Shown here in pieces: positions 45,614 through 56,161 of a stretch of 64,000 bases of DNA; the stretch's first letter is position 1, and the number at the start of each line of letters is the position of its first letter. The stretch comes from Comamonadaceae bacterium (GTDB lineage: Bacteria > Pseudomonadota > Gammaproteobacteria > Burkholderiales > Burkholderiaceae_C), in the NCBI GenBank assembly GCA_027488255.1, contig JAIYBZ010000035.1:1-64000 (forward strand), read 5' to 3'. The position numbers and the translations under genes are program-made. The notes beneath the pieces were generated by a model. That model was not told where the DNA came from, ran no database searches, and saw only the letters and a list, made by a program, of their open reading frames with translations.

Positions 45614-47560
45614 GTGCTCAACAACACCAGTGTGAATACGCGACTGATTGGTCTGGTCCTGTTTTTATCCCTGATCTCCATCGTGGTGGGTGTCATGGGT
45701 TTGCGCGGCATGGCATCGACAGTGGCAGGTCTGCAAACGGTCTATGACGACCGGGTGGTGCCTTTGCGCGACCTGAAGGTGATCGCCGACATGTATGCGG
45801 TGAACATCGTGGACGCCTCGCACAAAGTGCGCAACGGCAACTTCACCTGGGAAGAGGGTCGCAAAAATGTGACCGAAGCCCAAAAAGTGATCGAGGAAAA
45901 ATGGACCGCCTACAAAGGCACGGTGCTGGTCGAGGCCGAGACCAAACTGGTGGCTGAGATTGAGCCCATGATGGAGAGCACCAACAAGCAAATTGACGAG
46001 CTGTTGGCCATCATGAAAAAAGAAGACGCCGAAGCCATTGCGGCCTACACCCGCGGCCCCTTGTACCCCGCGATCGACCCCATCAGCGGCAAGTTTTCTG
46101 AGCTGATCGAAGTGCAACTCACGGTGGCCAAAGAAGAGTATGTGTCGAGCAAAGGTGAATACAACTTCGCCCGCACCGTCAGCATCATTTTGTTGGTCGG
46201 CGGCATTGCATTGGGCTTGTTGGCGGCGCTGTGGATTGTTCGCTCGGTGGTTGGCCCCTTGAAAGAAGTGCAGTCGGTGGTGACCGATGTGGCCCGCAAC
46301 TACGATTATTCGCGCCGCGTCACGGTGACCCAGAACGACGAAGTCGGTCAAACCGCCAAAGCCTTTAACCAACTCTTGGTGGCTCAGCAAGAGGCCATCG
46401 CGCAAGTCAACCAAGTGGTGACCAGTTTGTCGCAGGGCGATTTGTCGCGCCGCGTCAATATGGAGCTGAGCGGTGATTTGCTCATCATGAAAACAGCGGT
46501 CAACGATTCGATGGACAGCGTGCAGTCGACCATGTCCAGCATCAATGGATTGACCCACGCCATGTACAACGGCGACTTCAGCTTCCGCACAGCCACCACC
46601 CAAATGCGCGGCGAGTTCAAGAAGAGCATCGAACAAGCCATGTCGGCCTTGCGCAGCATGGAAGCCATGATTGGCAACGTGGGCTCGGTGATGGGCGCAG
46701 TGGCGCAGGGCGATTTGACCAACCGCGTCACGGTTGAAGGCCGTGGTGATTTGGACCAACTGAAGGCCAACATCAACGCCTCTTTGCACGCCTTGGCCGA
46801 TGCCATGCAAGTGATTCACAGCAACACCCGTCAAGTGGCCACGGCGGCCAACGAGACCAGCAATGCGATTGGTCAGATTTCGGACGGCGCACAAAACCAA
46901 ACCCATGCGATTTCTCAGGTGTCGACCGCGGTGCGTCAGAGCGCCGAGTCGGTGGCCGATGTGTCGCGCAACACCGCGGTGGCCAGCCAGAAGTCGCAAG
47001 ACTCGATGAACCTCATGCGCAAGGGCATGGCCAAGATGGACCAAATGGTCGAAGTGGTCAGCTCGATCGCGGCCAACTCGGAAAAGATCAACAAGATCAC
47101 CGAAGTGATCGAGAAGATCGCCAACAAAACCAACCTGTTGTCGCTCAACGCGGCCATCGAAGCGGCCCGCGCCGGCGAGCACGGCAAAGGCTTCTCGGTG
47201 GTGGCCGAAGAAGTGGGCAAACTGGCCGCGAACAGCGCCGAGAGCTCGCAAGAAATTGCCCGCTTGGTGCAGCAAGCCGTGGCTGAAACAGCCAAAGCCG
47301 TGTCTGCGGTGAAAGAAGTCAGCCAAGACATGGCTCTGATCGAGCGCAGTTCGATCGAGGCCGACCAAATGTTGCAACGCATCTCTGCGGCCCTTGAGCA
47401 GCAAAGCAGTGCGGTGGAAGAGATCAACTCCAACGTCACCAGCCTTAACCGCATTGCGCAAAGCAACTCGGCGGCTTCGGAAGAGATCACCTTCACCGTC
47501 ATCGAGTTGTCCAAACTGGCCGACTCGACCCGCCAGCAAATTGAAAAATTTGCAGTTTGA
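45614..47560 (+). CDS. Methyl-accepting chemotaxis protein with four-helix-bundle sensor domain
   Basis: A 648-residue receptor, paralogous and equal in length to the one at 38564-40510. TM1 is at about 10-32, the periplasmic helical sensor at 33-188, and TM2 near 190-212. A HAMP and HAMP-like repeats lead to the signalling hairpin [20 protein letters not shown] around residue 500. The tail ends IEKFAV without a CheR tether. The start is GTG at 45614, supported by AAGGA 8 nt upstream and by agreement with the paralogue's N-terminus. The periplasmic Cache protein gene follows 32 nt downstream. Confidence 0.95.
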   Translation: MLNNTSVNTRLIGLVLFLSLISIVVGVMGLRGMASTVAGLQTVYDDRVVPLRDLKVIADMYAVNIVDASHKVRNGNFTWEEGRKNVTEAQKVIEEKWTAYKGTVLVEAETKLVAEIEPMMESTNKQIDELLAIMKKEDAEAIAAYTRGPLYPAIDPISGKFSELIEVQLTVAKEEYVSSKGEYNFARTVSIILLVGGIALGLLAALWIVRSVVGPLKEVQSVVTDVARNYDYSRRVTVTQNDEVGQTAKAFNQLLVAQQEAIAQVNQVVTSLSQGDLSRRVNMELSGDLLIMKTAVNDSMDSVQSTMSSINGLTHAMYNGDFSFRTATTQMRGEFKKSIEQAMSALRSMEAMIGNVGSVMGAVAQGDLTNRVTVEGRGDLDQLKANINASLHALADAMQVIHSNTRQVATAANETSNAIGQISDGAQNQTHAISQVSTAVRQSAESVADVSRNTAVASQKSQDSMNLMRKGMAKMDQMVEVVSSIAANSEKINKITEVIEKIANKTNLLSLNAAIEAARAGEHGKGFSVVAEEVGKLAANSAESSQEIARLVQQAVAETAKAVSAVKEVSQDMALIERSSIEADQMLQRISAALEQQSSAVEEINSNVTSLNRIAQSNSAASEEITFTVIELSKLADSTRQQIEKFAV

Positions 47561-47592
47561 TTTTTGTCCAACTCTTATAAAAAGTGCTAACA

Positions 47593-48060
47593 ATGACCTT
47601 TCGTTTTTCCTTCACGACTTTCGCTGCTGCAATCGTACTGAGCGCTGGTTTTACGGGTGTGACCGTGGCCCAAGAACGTGCCACCAAAGAAGATGCCATC
47701 AGCATGGTGGCCAAGGGCATTGCCGCCATCAAGGCCAAAGGTGAAGACGCGGCCTACATCGAAATGACTGCCCCCAACAAAACCTTCACCAACAAAGATT
47801 TGTATTTGGTGGTCTATGACATGACCGGCAAGTGCTTGGCGCACGGCCAAAACCCCAAGCAAGTGGGCAAAGACCTGATGGGCCTGAAAGACCCCGATGG
47901 CAAGGAATTTGTGAAAGAGCGCGTGGCTTTGGCGCAGTCCAAAGGCAAGTTTTGGCAAGATTACAAATTCACCGATCCGCTCACCAAAACAGTGCAGCCC
48001 AAGCAGATGTACTGCGAAAAATTTGGCAATACCGCAGTTTGTGGCGGAATCTATAAATAA
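47593..48060 (+). CDS. Stand-alone periplasmic single-Cache domain protein
   Basis: A 155-residue exported protein. The signal peptide ends near VTVAQ. The rest is one small Cache domain with LYLVVYDMTGKCLAHGQNPK, VGKDLMGLKDPDGKEFVKE and a C-terminal strand (KQMYCEKFGNTAVCGGIY). Such domains normally sit inside receptors or kinases. Here the domain is free in the periplasm and directly follows a chemoreceptor gene. It may bind a small ligand and present it to a receptor, which is an inference. Three cysteines may form a disulfide. The ATG at 47593 is chosen. A GTG lies three codons upstream. Confidence 0.88.
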   Translation: MTFRFSFTTFAAAIVLSAGFTGVTVAQERATKEDAISMVAKGIAAIKAKGEDAAYIEMTAPNKTFTNKDLYLVVYDMTGKCLAHGQNPKQVGKDLMGLKDPDGKEFVKERVALAQSKGKFWQDYKFTDPLTKTVQPKQMYCEKFGNTAVCGGIYK

Positions 48061-48077
48061 CAAATTTCCTCTCTAAC

Positions 48078-48103
48078 AAGACCTGCAACCGCAGGTCTTT
48101 TTT
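48078..48103 (+). terminator. Rho-independent terminator after the Cache gene
   Basis: Arms AAGACCTGC and GCAGGTCTT with loop AACC, followed by a run of T. It separates the receptor-Cache pair from the next receptor gene, which starts only 18 nt later. Confidence 0.92.
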
Positions 48104-48120
48104 CATTGCCATCGTCCCCC

Positions 48121-50055
48121 ATGACTTCACCTTTTCAATCTTTGGGCATTGCTGCCAAGATCATGATCGCGCCTGCGGTCATTGCACTGCTGTTGGTTCT
48201 TTTTGGTCTTTTCAGCAGCCGAAATACATCGGAACTGGAGCAGACGATTGAGGTGCTCAGCGCTGCTTCCAATGACGGAAAGATGAGCCAAGAGGCCGAA
48301 GCCAGTGTGAACGCGCTGCACGCCGCGGTGTACCGGAGCTTGGCATTGATCTCCATCAAAAACGAGACCAAAGCCGAGCAGGTGATGGGCGAGCAGTTGA
48401 CCTTGATGGATGAAATGCAGCGTACTTTTGCGGCCGACCAACGGCCGAAGGTGCAAGAGCTGTTGAAGCACTTGGAAGCCTACGAATCCAAGGTGCGTGA
48501 TGCGTACGATGCCGCGACTTCTGATCCCAACTTGGGCGCCATGATGCTGCAAGATGCCGACAAGGCCTATGAAGAGTTGGTGGTGGAGTTGCAGGGCGGC
48601 AGCGCGATGAGCCGCATGACCGAGCAAAAAGCCAACCGTGACCAACGCGCCATGTTGGACTTCATGAAAACCAGTCAATGGTTGGTCTTGGTGGTGGCCG
48701 TGGTGCTGGGCATGATCATCGCGTGGGTCGCGGGTCGTCGCATCGCCAGGCCCTTGCAAAACATGCAAATTCGGCTGGCTGAAATCGTCACTACCGGGGA
48801 TCTGTCGCTGCGCTTGAAACAAGAATCGGGCGATGAGGTCGGTCAAACTGCGCAATCGGTCAATGGCTTGTTGAGCGCCATCAACAAGGGTGTGAACGAA
48901 GTCAACCAAGCCGTGACAGCGGTCGCCGCAGGAGATTTCAGCCAAAAAGTTCGTGCCGATTTGACGGGTGATTTGGCATTGATGAAAGCCTCGGTCAACG
49001 ATGCCATTGACCGCATCGAGAGCACCATGAACGGCTTGAACCAGATGATGAATGCCTTGAGTGAAGGTCATTTCTCGATGCGCTTGAAAGTCGATGCCCA
49101 AGGGGCCTATGCCCGTACCGTGGAGCAGGCGCAACAGACTATGGTGGCGCTGGACACCATGCTGGGTAATGTGGGGCAAACCATGGTGGCGGTGGCACAA
49201 GGCAACTTGACGGTCCGGGTCACGGCTCAAGGCCGCGGCGATTTGCTGGCACTCAAAGACAACTTGAACAGTTCTTTGGCTTCGTTGAGCAATGCCATGC
49301 AGGTCATCCACGTGAATGCCCGTCAAGTGGCCGCGGCGGCTTCGGACTCTAGCCACGCGGTGGAGCAAATTGCCGACGGGGTGCAAAACCAAACCCACGC
49401 GATCAGCCAAGTGGCGGTGGCCGTCAAACAGACTGCGGCATCGGTGTTGGATGTGTCCCGTAACACCGAATTGGCCAGCGAAAAATCGCGTCACTCGGTG
49501 ACCGTGCTGCGCGATGGTTTGTTGAAGATTGAGAAAATGGTGGAAGTGGTGAACAACATCGCCGTCAACTCAGAAAAGATCAACAAGATCACCGAAGTGA
49601 TCGAAAAGATTGCCAACAAAACCAATCTGTTGTCACTCAACGCCGCCATTGAAGCCGCCCGCGCAGGAGAACATGGCAAGGGCTTCGCCGTGGTGGCCGA
49701 TGAGGTGGGCAAGCTGGCCATCAACAGCGCTGAAAGCTCCAAAGAAATTGCCCAGCTCGTGCAGCAAGCGGTGCTGGAAACAGCCCGTGCGGTGGCTGCG
49801 GTGGATGCCGTAAGCGCCGACATGAATCTGATCGAAATCGGCTCGATGGAAACCGATGAAATGTTGCGCCGTATTGCTGCTGCCCTAGAGCAGCAGAGCA
49901 GCGCGGTCGAAGAGATCAATGCCAACTTGACCAGCGTGGACATGATTGCCCGTGGCAATGCCTCAGCGACGGAAGAAATCACCTCTTCGGTGATGGAGCT
50001 CTCACGCATTGCCGAATCCACCCGCCGCGAAGTCGATCGCTTTCAAACGGCTTGA
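48121..50055 (+). CDS. Methyl-accepting chemotaxis protein
   Basis: A receptor of about 644 residues. TM1 (about 12-32), a periplasmic domain rich in helices, TM2 (about 184-203), HAMP and HAMP-like repeats, then the signalling domain with [20 protein letters not shown] near residue 500. It ends REVDRFQTA, with no CheR-binding pentapeptide. It resembles the receptors at 38564 and 45614 in the cytoplasmic half but has a different sensor sequence. The ATG at 48121 is used. A TTG at 48106 overlaps the terminator flank and is unlikely. Confidence 0.94.
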   Translation: MTSPFQSLGIAAKIMIAPAVIALLLVLFGLFSSRNTSELEQTIEVLSAASNDGKMSQEAEASVNALHAAVYRSLALISIKNETKAEQVMGEQLTLMDEMQRTFAADQRPKVQELLKHLEAYESKVRDAYDAATSDPNLGAMMLQDADKAYEELVVELQGGSAMSRMTEQKANRDQRAMLDFMKTSQWLVLVVAVVLGMIIAWVAGRRIARPLQNMQIRLAEIVTTGDLSLRLKQESGDEVGQTAQSVNGLLSAINKGVNEVNQAVTAVAAGDFSQKVRADLTGDLALMKASVNDAIDRIESTMNGLNQMMNALSEGHFSMRLKVDAQGAYARTVEQAQQTMVALDTMLGNVGQTMVAVAQGNLTVRVTAQGRGDLLALKDNLNSSLASLSNAMQVIHVNARQVAAAASDSSHAVEQIADGVQNQTHAISQVAVAVKQTAASVLDVSRNTELASEKSRHSVTVLRDGLLKIEKMVEVVNNIAVNSEKINKITEVIEKIANKTNLLSLNAAIEAARAGEHGKGFAVVADEVGKLAINSAESSKEIAQLVQQAVLETARAVAAVDAVSADMNLIEIGSMETDEMLRRIAAALEQQSSAVEEINANLTSVDMIARGNASATEEITSSVMELSRIAESTRREVDRFQTA

Positions 50056-50084
50056 TGGCCTGCGCTTCGCAGGTTTGAATTAGA

Positions 50085-50120
50085 AAACCCCCTGAGTGCG
50101 CGGTCATCAGGGGGTTTTTT
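50085..50120. terminator. Rho-independent terminator between receptor and histidine kinase genes
   Basis: Arms AAACCCCCTGA and TCAGGGGGTTT with an 11-nt loop and a T-run on the plus strand. It lies between convergent genes. The A-run on the left arm gives U-residues on the minus strand too. Confidence 0.9.
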
Positions 50121-50147
50121 GTGGGCCTGAATAGGACTGTGTGGCCC

Positions 50148-53100
50148 TCAATCGGGTGTCGGCTTGGCGGGCAAGAGCAGGCCAAAGTTGGTGCCCACGC
50201 CGACCTCCGAGTGGCATTCGATGCTGCCGCCCATGCGGGTCACGATGCTGCGCACCATGGCCAGGCCCAAGCCGGTGCCTTTGCCCACTTCTTTGGTGGT
50301 GAAGAAGGGCTCAAAAATACGGCTCAAGATTTCGGGCGGGATACCGCTGCCGTTGTCGATCACCTCGATCAAGACATGGTCGGGGTCGGGCGTGCTGGCT
50401 TGCATCACGATGCGACCGCCGCGGTTTTCGCCAATCGCGTGGCTGGCGTTCACGCACAAGTTGACCATCACCTGCTGCAATGAGCCGCTGTCGCCCTTGA
50501 GCCAAGCCGTCACGGCTTGGGTGTTTTCGGGGGTCTCCACGGCGATCTCGATGCCCTTCAAGCTGGCTTGCAGCAAGGTTTGGGTTTCGTGCAGCAGCGG
50601 CATCAACTCAAAGGTGTTGACCACTTCGTTGATCTGGTCGTCGCGGTTTTCGCGGCCCAAGGCGTTCAGCTTGATCACGATGTCGCGGGCCCGCGTGGTG
50701 GCTTGCAAAATGGCGCTCAGGTTTTTGGTGGCCTTGGACTCGGGGCCCACTTTCATCTCGACCAGTTCGGCGTGGTTCTGGATCACCCCCAACAAGTTGT
50801 TGAAGTCGTGCGCCACGCCGGCGGCCAGTTGGCCCAAGGCGTCGAGCTTTTGCGACTGCTCCATTTTTTGCACCATGCGCAGGTGCTCGGCTTCTTTTTC
50901 TTTCAGCTCGCGCATGTCTTTCAAGGTGACCACTGCACCGGTCAAGCGGTTGTAGGGGTCCATCAAGGGCGAGGCGGTGAAGAGGGCCGGAATCAAGATG
51001 CCCTCGGGGTGCAGCACTTGCCATTCCACGTTGTGCGCGCCGCTGATGGTGTGGGCGCACAGGCGGTCAAATTCGGGAATCAACCAGACCAACATCTGCT
51101 CGTCGGACGAGTCGGCGTTGGGGATGATCAAGGTTGGCAGGCGCATCGACGGGGCATTGCCGGCACGCCATGTGATGTCGGTCAATTGCGTCCAGTTGCT
51201 CGACGAGATGCGAGCGGCGTTTTGCAAGCCCTGCAATTGCTCGGTGGTGGAAGGGTCGAGCAAGATGGGTTCTTCGCTTTGCTGCGGCGCATGGCCCATG
51301 CCCAGCAGTTCGCAGGCCGTGGGCGTGGCCCACAAGACCCGTCCATCGCGGCTCAGGTTGAGCAGAGGCACCGGCAGTTTTTGCACTTTGTCGGTGTGCA
51401 AATAGGCGTCTTGCGTCAGGCGCCGGATCATGCTTTCAGACTGCAAGGGCAGCCAGTGGTGGATGTCGTGGCCGTTTTGTGAGCCCGGGAACAGCTCTTC
51501 AATGTGCGAGCTGAGTGCTTTGGCTTTGTCCAAGCCCATCAGCTCCAGCGCCATCGGGTTGGCGCTGACCAACTGGCCATCGCGGTTCAGACGCAGCACG
51601 CCGTCTTGCATGGCGTCCATCGTCATTTCCAGCAACTGGTGCTGGGCTTTGATCTCTTGGCTCTTGAGCACCAAGGTCGACACATCGTGCACGTTGATCA
51701 CGGTTTGCTCGGGCAAGCCCGAGGCGTTCAAGATGAACGACGAGGTGATGCGCACCGGGGTTTGCTCACCGTCGCTGTGCTTCAAGATCGTGACCATGGC
51801 ATCTTCGTCCATTTGGGTCAGCTGTTGCAGCGTGGCCGAGTTGATCACCGCCCACGGCAAATCGTGCTCTTGACGCAGCAAGGCCAGGGTGACGGTTTGG
51901 CCTTGGTATTGGTGGTTGATCAGGCTGATCTCGACGGTGATTTCTTGCCCGTCTTTGGTCAGCACGGGAATTGTGCGGCCCGCGCCCGGGGTGTGCAAAT
52001 TGGCATCGGCCTGCGAGGCTTTGACCCATTCGGCATGGCGCGAGCGAAAGCGCGTGGGCACCAATTGGCTGAGCGGCATGCTGTCCATCTCGGCCATCGA
52101 AAAGCCCAAAATTTGAGTCGCGCGGTTGTTGGCCACGATCACGTGGCCGTGGGTGTCGACCAACAAGCAGCCCAACAAACTGTTCTCGAGCACGTTCAGG
52201 TAGGCCTGGTGGTCTTGCACATCCAGGCGCGACAACATCTGGCCAAAGCCCTGCAAGATCGAGTCCAGCGTCTCGTTGTCTTCTTCAAACAGCACGCTGG
52301 AGTGTTGTTGCAACAGGCTTTCGCGGCTCATGCCGGTCATCTTCAGCAAGGTTTGGTTGACGTCTTGAATCTTGCCCTGCTGGTCCACGATCACCAGACC
52401 ACTTTGCATGGACGACAAGATGTCGTTGACGTAGTGGATTTGCTGCTGCAGCGCGGCTTGGCTGCTTTGCAGTTTTTCATGGTTGGACTGCAGCTGGTTG
52501 GTCAGGCGCTGGGCATCCATCAGCGAGGCCATCAGGGTTTCGCGGTTCAGCGCCGACTCGACGGCCACGCCAATGGCGGCCGAGCCCGGCACCATCAGCT
52601 CGCCAATTTGGGCGGGCAGTTGGTACTTGGACTTCATGACCACGGTGCCGCGAATTTCGTTTTCAAATTGCAGCGGGATCAACAAGAAATGCGCCGCATG
52701 GTCGTGCTCTTTGACCCTCAAGGCGCTGAGCAGGTCGGCCGGCAAGTCGCTGTTTTTCAGCAGTCGGTGGCTGTTGGCCGCCATTTGCAGCTCTTTCAGG
52801 CCCCCCGGCAGTCGGGCGGGCGGGGTGGATTTGTCACGCGCACTGAAGCCCGAGAGGCGCAGCGCTTTGCGCTGGATCATCGAGTCGTCTTCCACGCCAA
52901 AGCTGTACAGGTAGAGGGCGCAAGACTCGAGGTCGAGGTAGTTGCTGAGGTTTTTTGAAATGTGCTCGGCCAAATCGCCAATGCTGTACTCGTTGCGCAC
53001 GGTGTCATTGATCAGGGCCAAGCCCTTGTCCAGCCACAAGCGCTGTTTGTTCAGGGTTTGGTTGGCGCGCAGGTTTTCTAAGATCACCCCAATGTTGTCC

Positions 53101-53843
53101 GCCACACTGCCCACGCCCCGGGGCTTCAGGCTCAAGTGAGGCTCTAGATTGCCGGCCACGATGTCTCGGGTGACTTCGACCAATTTGCGGGGCTCGGCCC
53201 CGACTTGCCGGCGCAGCAGCCGCACGATCATGGCCAAGTTCCAAAAGGCAAAGGCCAAGGCGGCCAAACTGACCGCCAAAATCCAAGCGCCGCCCTTGAT
53301 TTTGGGTGGCTCTTGGGCCTCTACCAGGCTGTCAAACAGCAGATGGGTTTGGTCTGAGAGCAGCTCACCCCATTCTTTGTGGGTTTGCTGCAGGCTTTGG
53401 ATCTGGCCCATGTCCAGCGCCGACTGCTTTTGCAACAAGGCCAGGCTGGGGGTGGCGGCCAGTTGCCAATCGGTCATGGCCTTGAGAAATGCGGGGGTGG
53501 CCGCGGTCGGGTGCTGGCGCACGCCGTTTTCGGCATTCAGGGCGGTCACTTGCTGGTTCACATAGTCCCACTGCTGACGCCACTTGGCCACATGCGCGGT
53601 CTCGGGTTTGGCCCCCGCCAGTTCCAGCTGAATGTCCCGCAGCATCGCCTCCATGGCATGCAGGGTTTGCAAACTGGCCAGGCGGTGTTGTTGGGTTTCT
53701 TCGTTTTTCCCCCCAAAGGTCAGCTGTTGCTGGGTGTACAGCAGACCCATGCCGAAGCAGGCCACCAACAAGCTCAAGGCCATGGTCCGAATCAGGACCT
53801 TCATGGAGGGGAGGGGAGACATCGACATGGTGCGGGTGTGCAT
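50148..53843 (-). CDS. Large multi-PAS transmembrane sensor histidine kinase
   Basis: A 1231-residue kinase. TM1 is near 15-37, a helical periplasmic domain of about 150 residues follows, TM2 is near 186-208, then HAMP, a GAF-like domain (about 275-450), a coiled coil and several PAS-like domains (about 495-990). The phosphoacceptor is H1012 in AAGVAHDFNNLL, of the NtrB/FixL-like type. The ATPase domain has VNLCVNASHAIGE, DNGSGIPPE and GKGTGLGLAMV. No receiver is attached. The divergent gene at 53988 encodes a lone receiver and is a likely partner. The exact start is uncertain because ATGs occur at codons 1, 6, 8 and 14. Confidence 0.93.
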   Translation of the reverse strand: MHTRTMSMSPLPSMKVLIRTMALSLLVACFGMGLLYTQQQLTFGGKNEETQQHRLASLQTLHAMEAMLRDIQLELAGAKPETAHVAKWRQQWDYVNQQVTALNAENGVRQHPTAATPAFLKAMTDWQLAATPSLALLQKQSALDMGQIQSLQQTHKEWGELLSDQTHLLFDSLVEAQEPPKIKGGAWILAVSLAALAFAFWNLAMIVRLLRRQVGAEPRKLVEVTRDIVAGNLEPHLSLKPRGVGSVADNIGVILENLRANQTLNKQRLWLDKGLALINDTVRNEYSIGDLAEHISKNLSNYLDLESCALYLYSFGVEDDSMIQRKALRLSGFSARDKSTPPARLPGGLKELQMAANSHRLLKNSDLPADLLSALRVKEHDHAAHFLLIPLQFENEIRGTVVMKSKYQLPAQIGELMVPGSAAIGVAVESALNRETLMASLMDAQRLTNQLQSNHEKLQSSQAALQQQIHYVNDILSSMQSGLVIVDQQGKIQDVNQTLLKMTGMSRESLLQQHSSVLFEEDNETLDSILQGFGQMLSRLDVQDHQAYLNVLENSLLGCLLVDTHGHVIVANNRATQILGFSMAEMDSMPLSQLVPTRFRSRHAEWVKASQADANLHTPGAGRTIPVLTKDGQEITVEISLINHQYQGQTVTLALLRQEHDLPWAVINSATLQQLTQMDEDAMVTILKHSDGEQTPVRITSSFILNASGLPEQTVINVHDVSTLVLKSQEIKAQHQLLEMTMDAMQDGVLRLNRDGQLVSANPMALELMGLDKAKALSSHIEELFPGSQNGHDIHHWLPLQSESMIRRLTQDAYLHTDKVQKLPVPLLNLSRDGRVLWATPTACELLGMGHAPQQSEEPILLDPSTTEQLQGLQNAARISSSNWTQLTDITWRAGNAPSMRLPTLIIPNADSSDEQMLVWLIPEFDRLCAHTISGAHNVEWQVLHPEGILIPALFTASPLMDPYNRLTGAVVTLKDMRELKEKEAEHLRMVQKMEQSQKLDALGQLAAGVAHDFNNLLGVIQNHAELVEMKVGPESKATKNLSAILQATTRARDIVIKLNALGRENRDDQINEVVNTFELMPLLHETQTLLQASLKGIEIAVETPENTQAVTAWLKGDSGSLQQVMVNLCVNASHAIGENRGGRIVMQASTPDPDHVLIEVIDNGSGIPPEILSRIFEPFFTTKEVGKGTGLGLAMVRSIVTRMGGSIECHSEVGVGTNFGLLLPAKPTPD

Positions 53844-53987
53844 TCAAAAAGTGCCCAAAAAGGCGATCTGGTCAACTGGGGTACTCACTGCTGACAGCAA
53901 AAGCATTGCAAGGCTTAATAATTACATTGATTTTGGATTATTTCTTAATTTTTTTGATATAACCGAAAGGTTCAGGAGAAATTAAGC
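53844..53987. promoter_or_regulatory. Divergent promoter region of the kinase and the che run
   Basis: A 144-nt spacer, strongly A/T-rich from 53910 to 53965. It ends in AGGAGAAATTAAGC before the ATG of the CheY-like gene, a good ribosome site. A TATAAC near 53955 could be a -10 box for the rightward run. No convincing -35 was found. Confidence 0.5.
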
Positions 53988-54362
53988 ATGACGACGATTT
54001 TGTTGGTGGACGACGAAGATTTGCTGCGTGAAGGCGTCCGTGAGATTTTGGAAATGTCGGATTACACCGTCATCGAAGCGCGTGATGGTGAAGAAGCCTT
54101 GTCACAATTCGCAGTCAACAATGTCGACATGGTCATCTCCGACGTGGTGATGCCCAATATGGACGGGGTGGACTTGGTCAGCCGTCTGCGCGAATCATTC
54201 CCAGATATCCCAATTTTGACGATTTCAGGCGGCAGCCGGGTGGTCAGCGCCCGTTTTGGCCTGGATTCGGCCCTCATGTCGGGTGCCAATGCCAGCTTGA
54301 CCAAGCCTTTCACGGCCAAGCAATTGATTGAAAAAGTCAAAGAACTGTTGCCGGCGGCTTGA
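53988..54362 (+). CDS. CheY-like single-domain response regulator
   Basis: A 124-residue receiver. Acidic pocket residues lie in LLVDDEDLL, the phosphoacceptor is D52 in ISDVVMPNMDG, the Thr/Ser switch is in LTISGG and the Lys is in LTKPF. A short insertion (RVVSARFGLDSALMS) sits after the switch residue. It opens the rightward che run and is divergent from the large histidine kinase. Either that kinase or CheA could phosphorylate it. Confidence 0.92.
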   Translation: MTTILLVDDEDLLREGVREILEMSDYTVIEARDGEEALSQFAVNNVDMVISDVVMPNMDGVDLVSRLRESFPDIPILTISGGSRVVSARFGLDSALMSGANASLTKPFTAKQLIEKVKELLPAA

Positions 54363-54393
54363 TGGTGTTGAGCATTGACACCCTGATTCGCGC

Positions 54394-55545
<1,152 letters not shown>

Positions 55546-55582
55546 CGTGCAGCCCCTCTGCGTGTGTGGTTCAGGTCGATGA

Positions 55583-55602
55583 CTCTGCGCGCTTGCGCGG
55601 AG
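55583..55602 (+). other. Small hairpin between the cyclase and PAS genes
   Basis: Arms CTCTGCGC and GCGCGGAG (one G-U pair) with loop GCTT. No U-run follows, so it is not a standard terminator. It could be an attenuator or mRNA processing site. Confidence 0.35.
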
Positions 55603-55630
55603 CCGTTGTTCATTAATCAGGAGGCTTGCT

Positions 55631-56161
55631 ATGGCACGTCAACACATCGTTCCCAAAGAGAATGAAATCGTGATGCGGGACGATGATTTCATCGTTTCCA
55701 AGACCGACCTCAAAGGCCGGATCACCTATGCCAATCGAATTTTTATGGAGTTTTCGGGTTTTGAAGAATCCTTTCTGATCGGCAAACAGCACAACGTGAT
55801 CCGTCACCCCGATATGCCTCGGGCTATTTTCAAATTGCTCTGGAGCGAAGTCGAAGCCGATCGCGAAATCTTCGCCTACGTGAAAAACATCTGCGCCGAT
55901 GGCAGCTACTACTGGGTGCTGGCCAACGTGACGCCTTCGTATGACGAGGCCGGCAAAGTGGTGGGTTATTACTCGGTGCGCCGCAAGCCCAACCCCAATG
56001 CCATTCGGTACATCACCGATTTGTACAAACGCCTGATCAAGATCGAGGCCGATGCCGGCAGCAAAGAAGCCATTGCAGCTTCGACCCGCTATATGAATGA
56101 AATTTTGACCGAAAAGGGGATCAGCTATGAAGAATTCATTCTTCAGCTTCAGTCGGCTTGA
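55631..56161 (+). CDS. Stand-alone Aer-type PAS domain protein (CetB-like)
   Basis: A 176-residue PAS protein. It shares with the paralogue at 40719 the segments [33 protein letters not shown] (the FAD-binding R-H-x-D of Aer) and [16 protein letters not shown]. It has no membrane or signalling domain. A strong AGGAGG site precedes its ATG. Its 3' end overlaps by 35 nt the gene for a receptor without a sensor domain. This pair matches the two-protein layout of CetB/CetA energy-taxis receptors of Campylobacter (family knowledge). Function as a redox or oxygen sensor is inferred. Confidence 0.92.
   Translation: MARQHIVPKENEIVMRDDDFIVSKTDLKGRITYANRIFMEFSGFEESFLIGKQHNVIRHPDMPRAIFKLLWSEVEADREIFAYVKNICADGSYYWVLANVTPSYDEAGKVVGYYSVRRKPNPNAIRYITDLYKRLIKIEADAGSKEAIAASTRYMNEILTEKGISYEEFILQLQSA

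Noticed and set aside
45665-47593. A 642-codon open frame on the minus strand opposite a chemoreceptor gene
   Set aside because: It is antisense to a well-supported receptor and has the His/Gly/Arg-rich composition of a shadow frame. Similar shadows lie opposite 39041-40075, 48127-49494 and 50517-52958.
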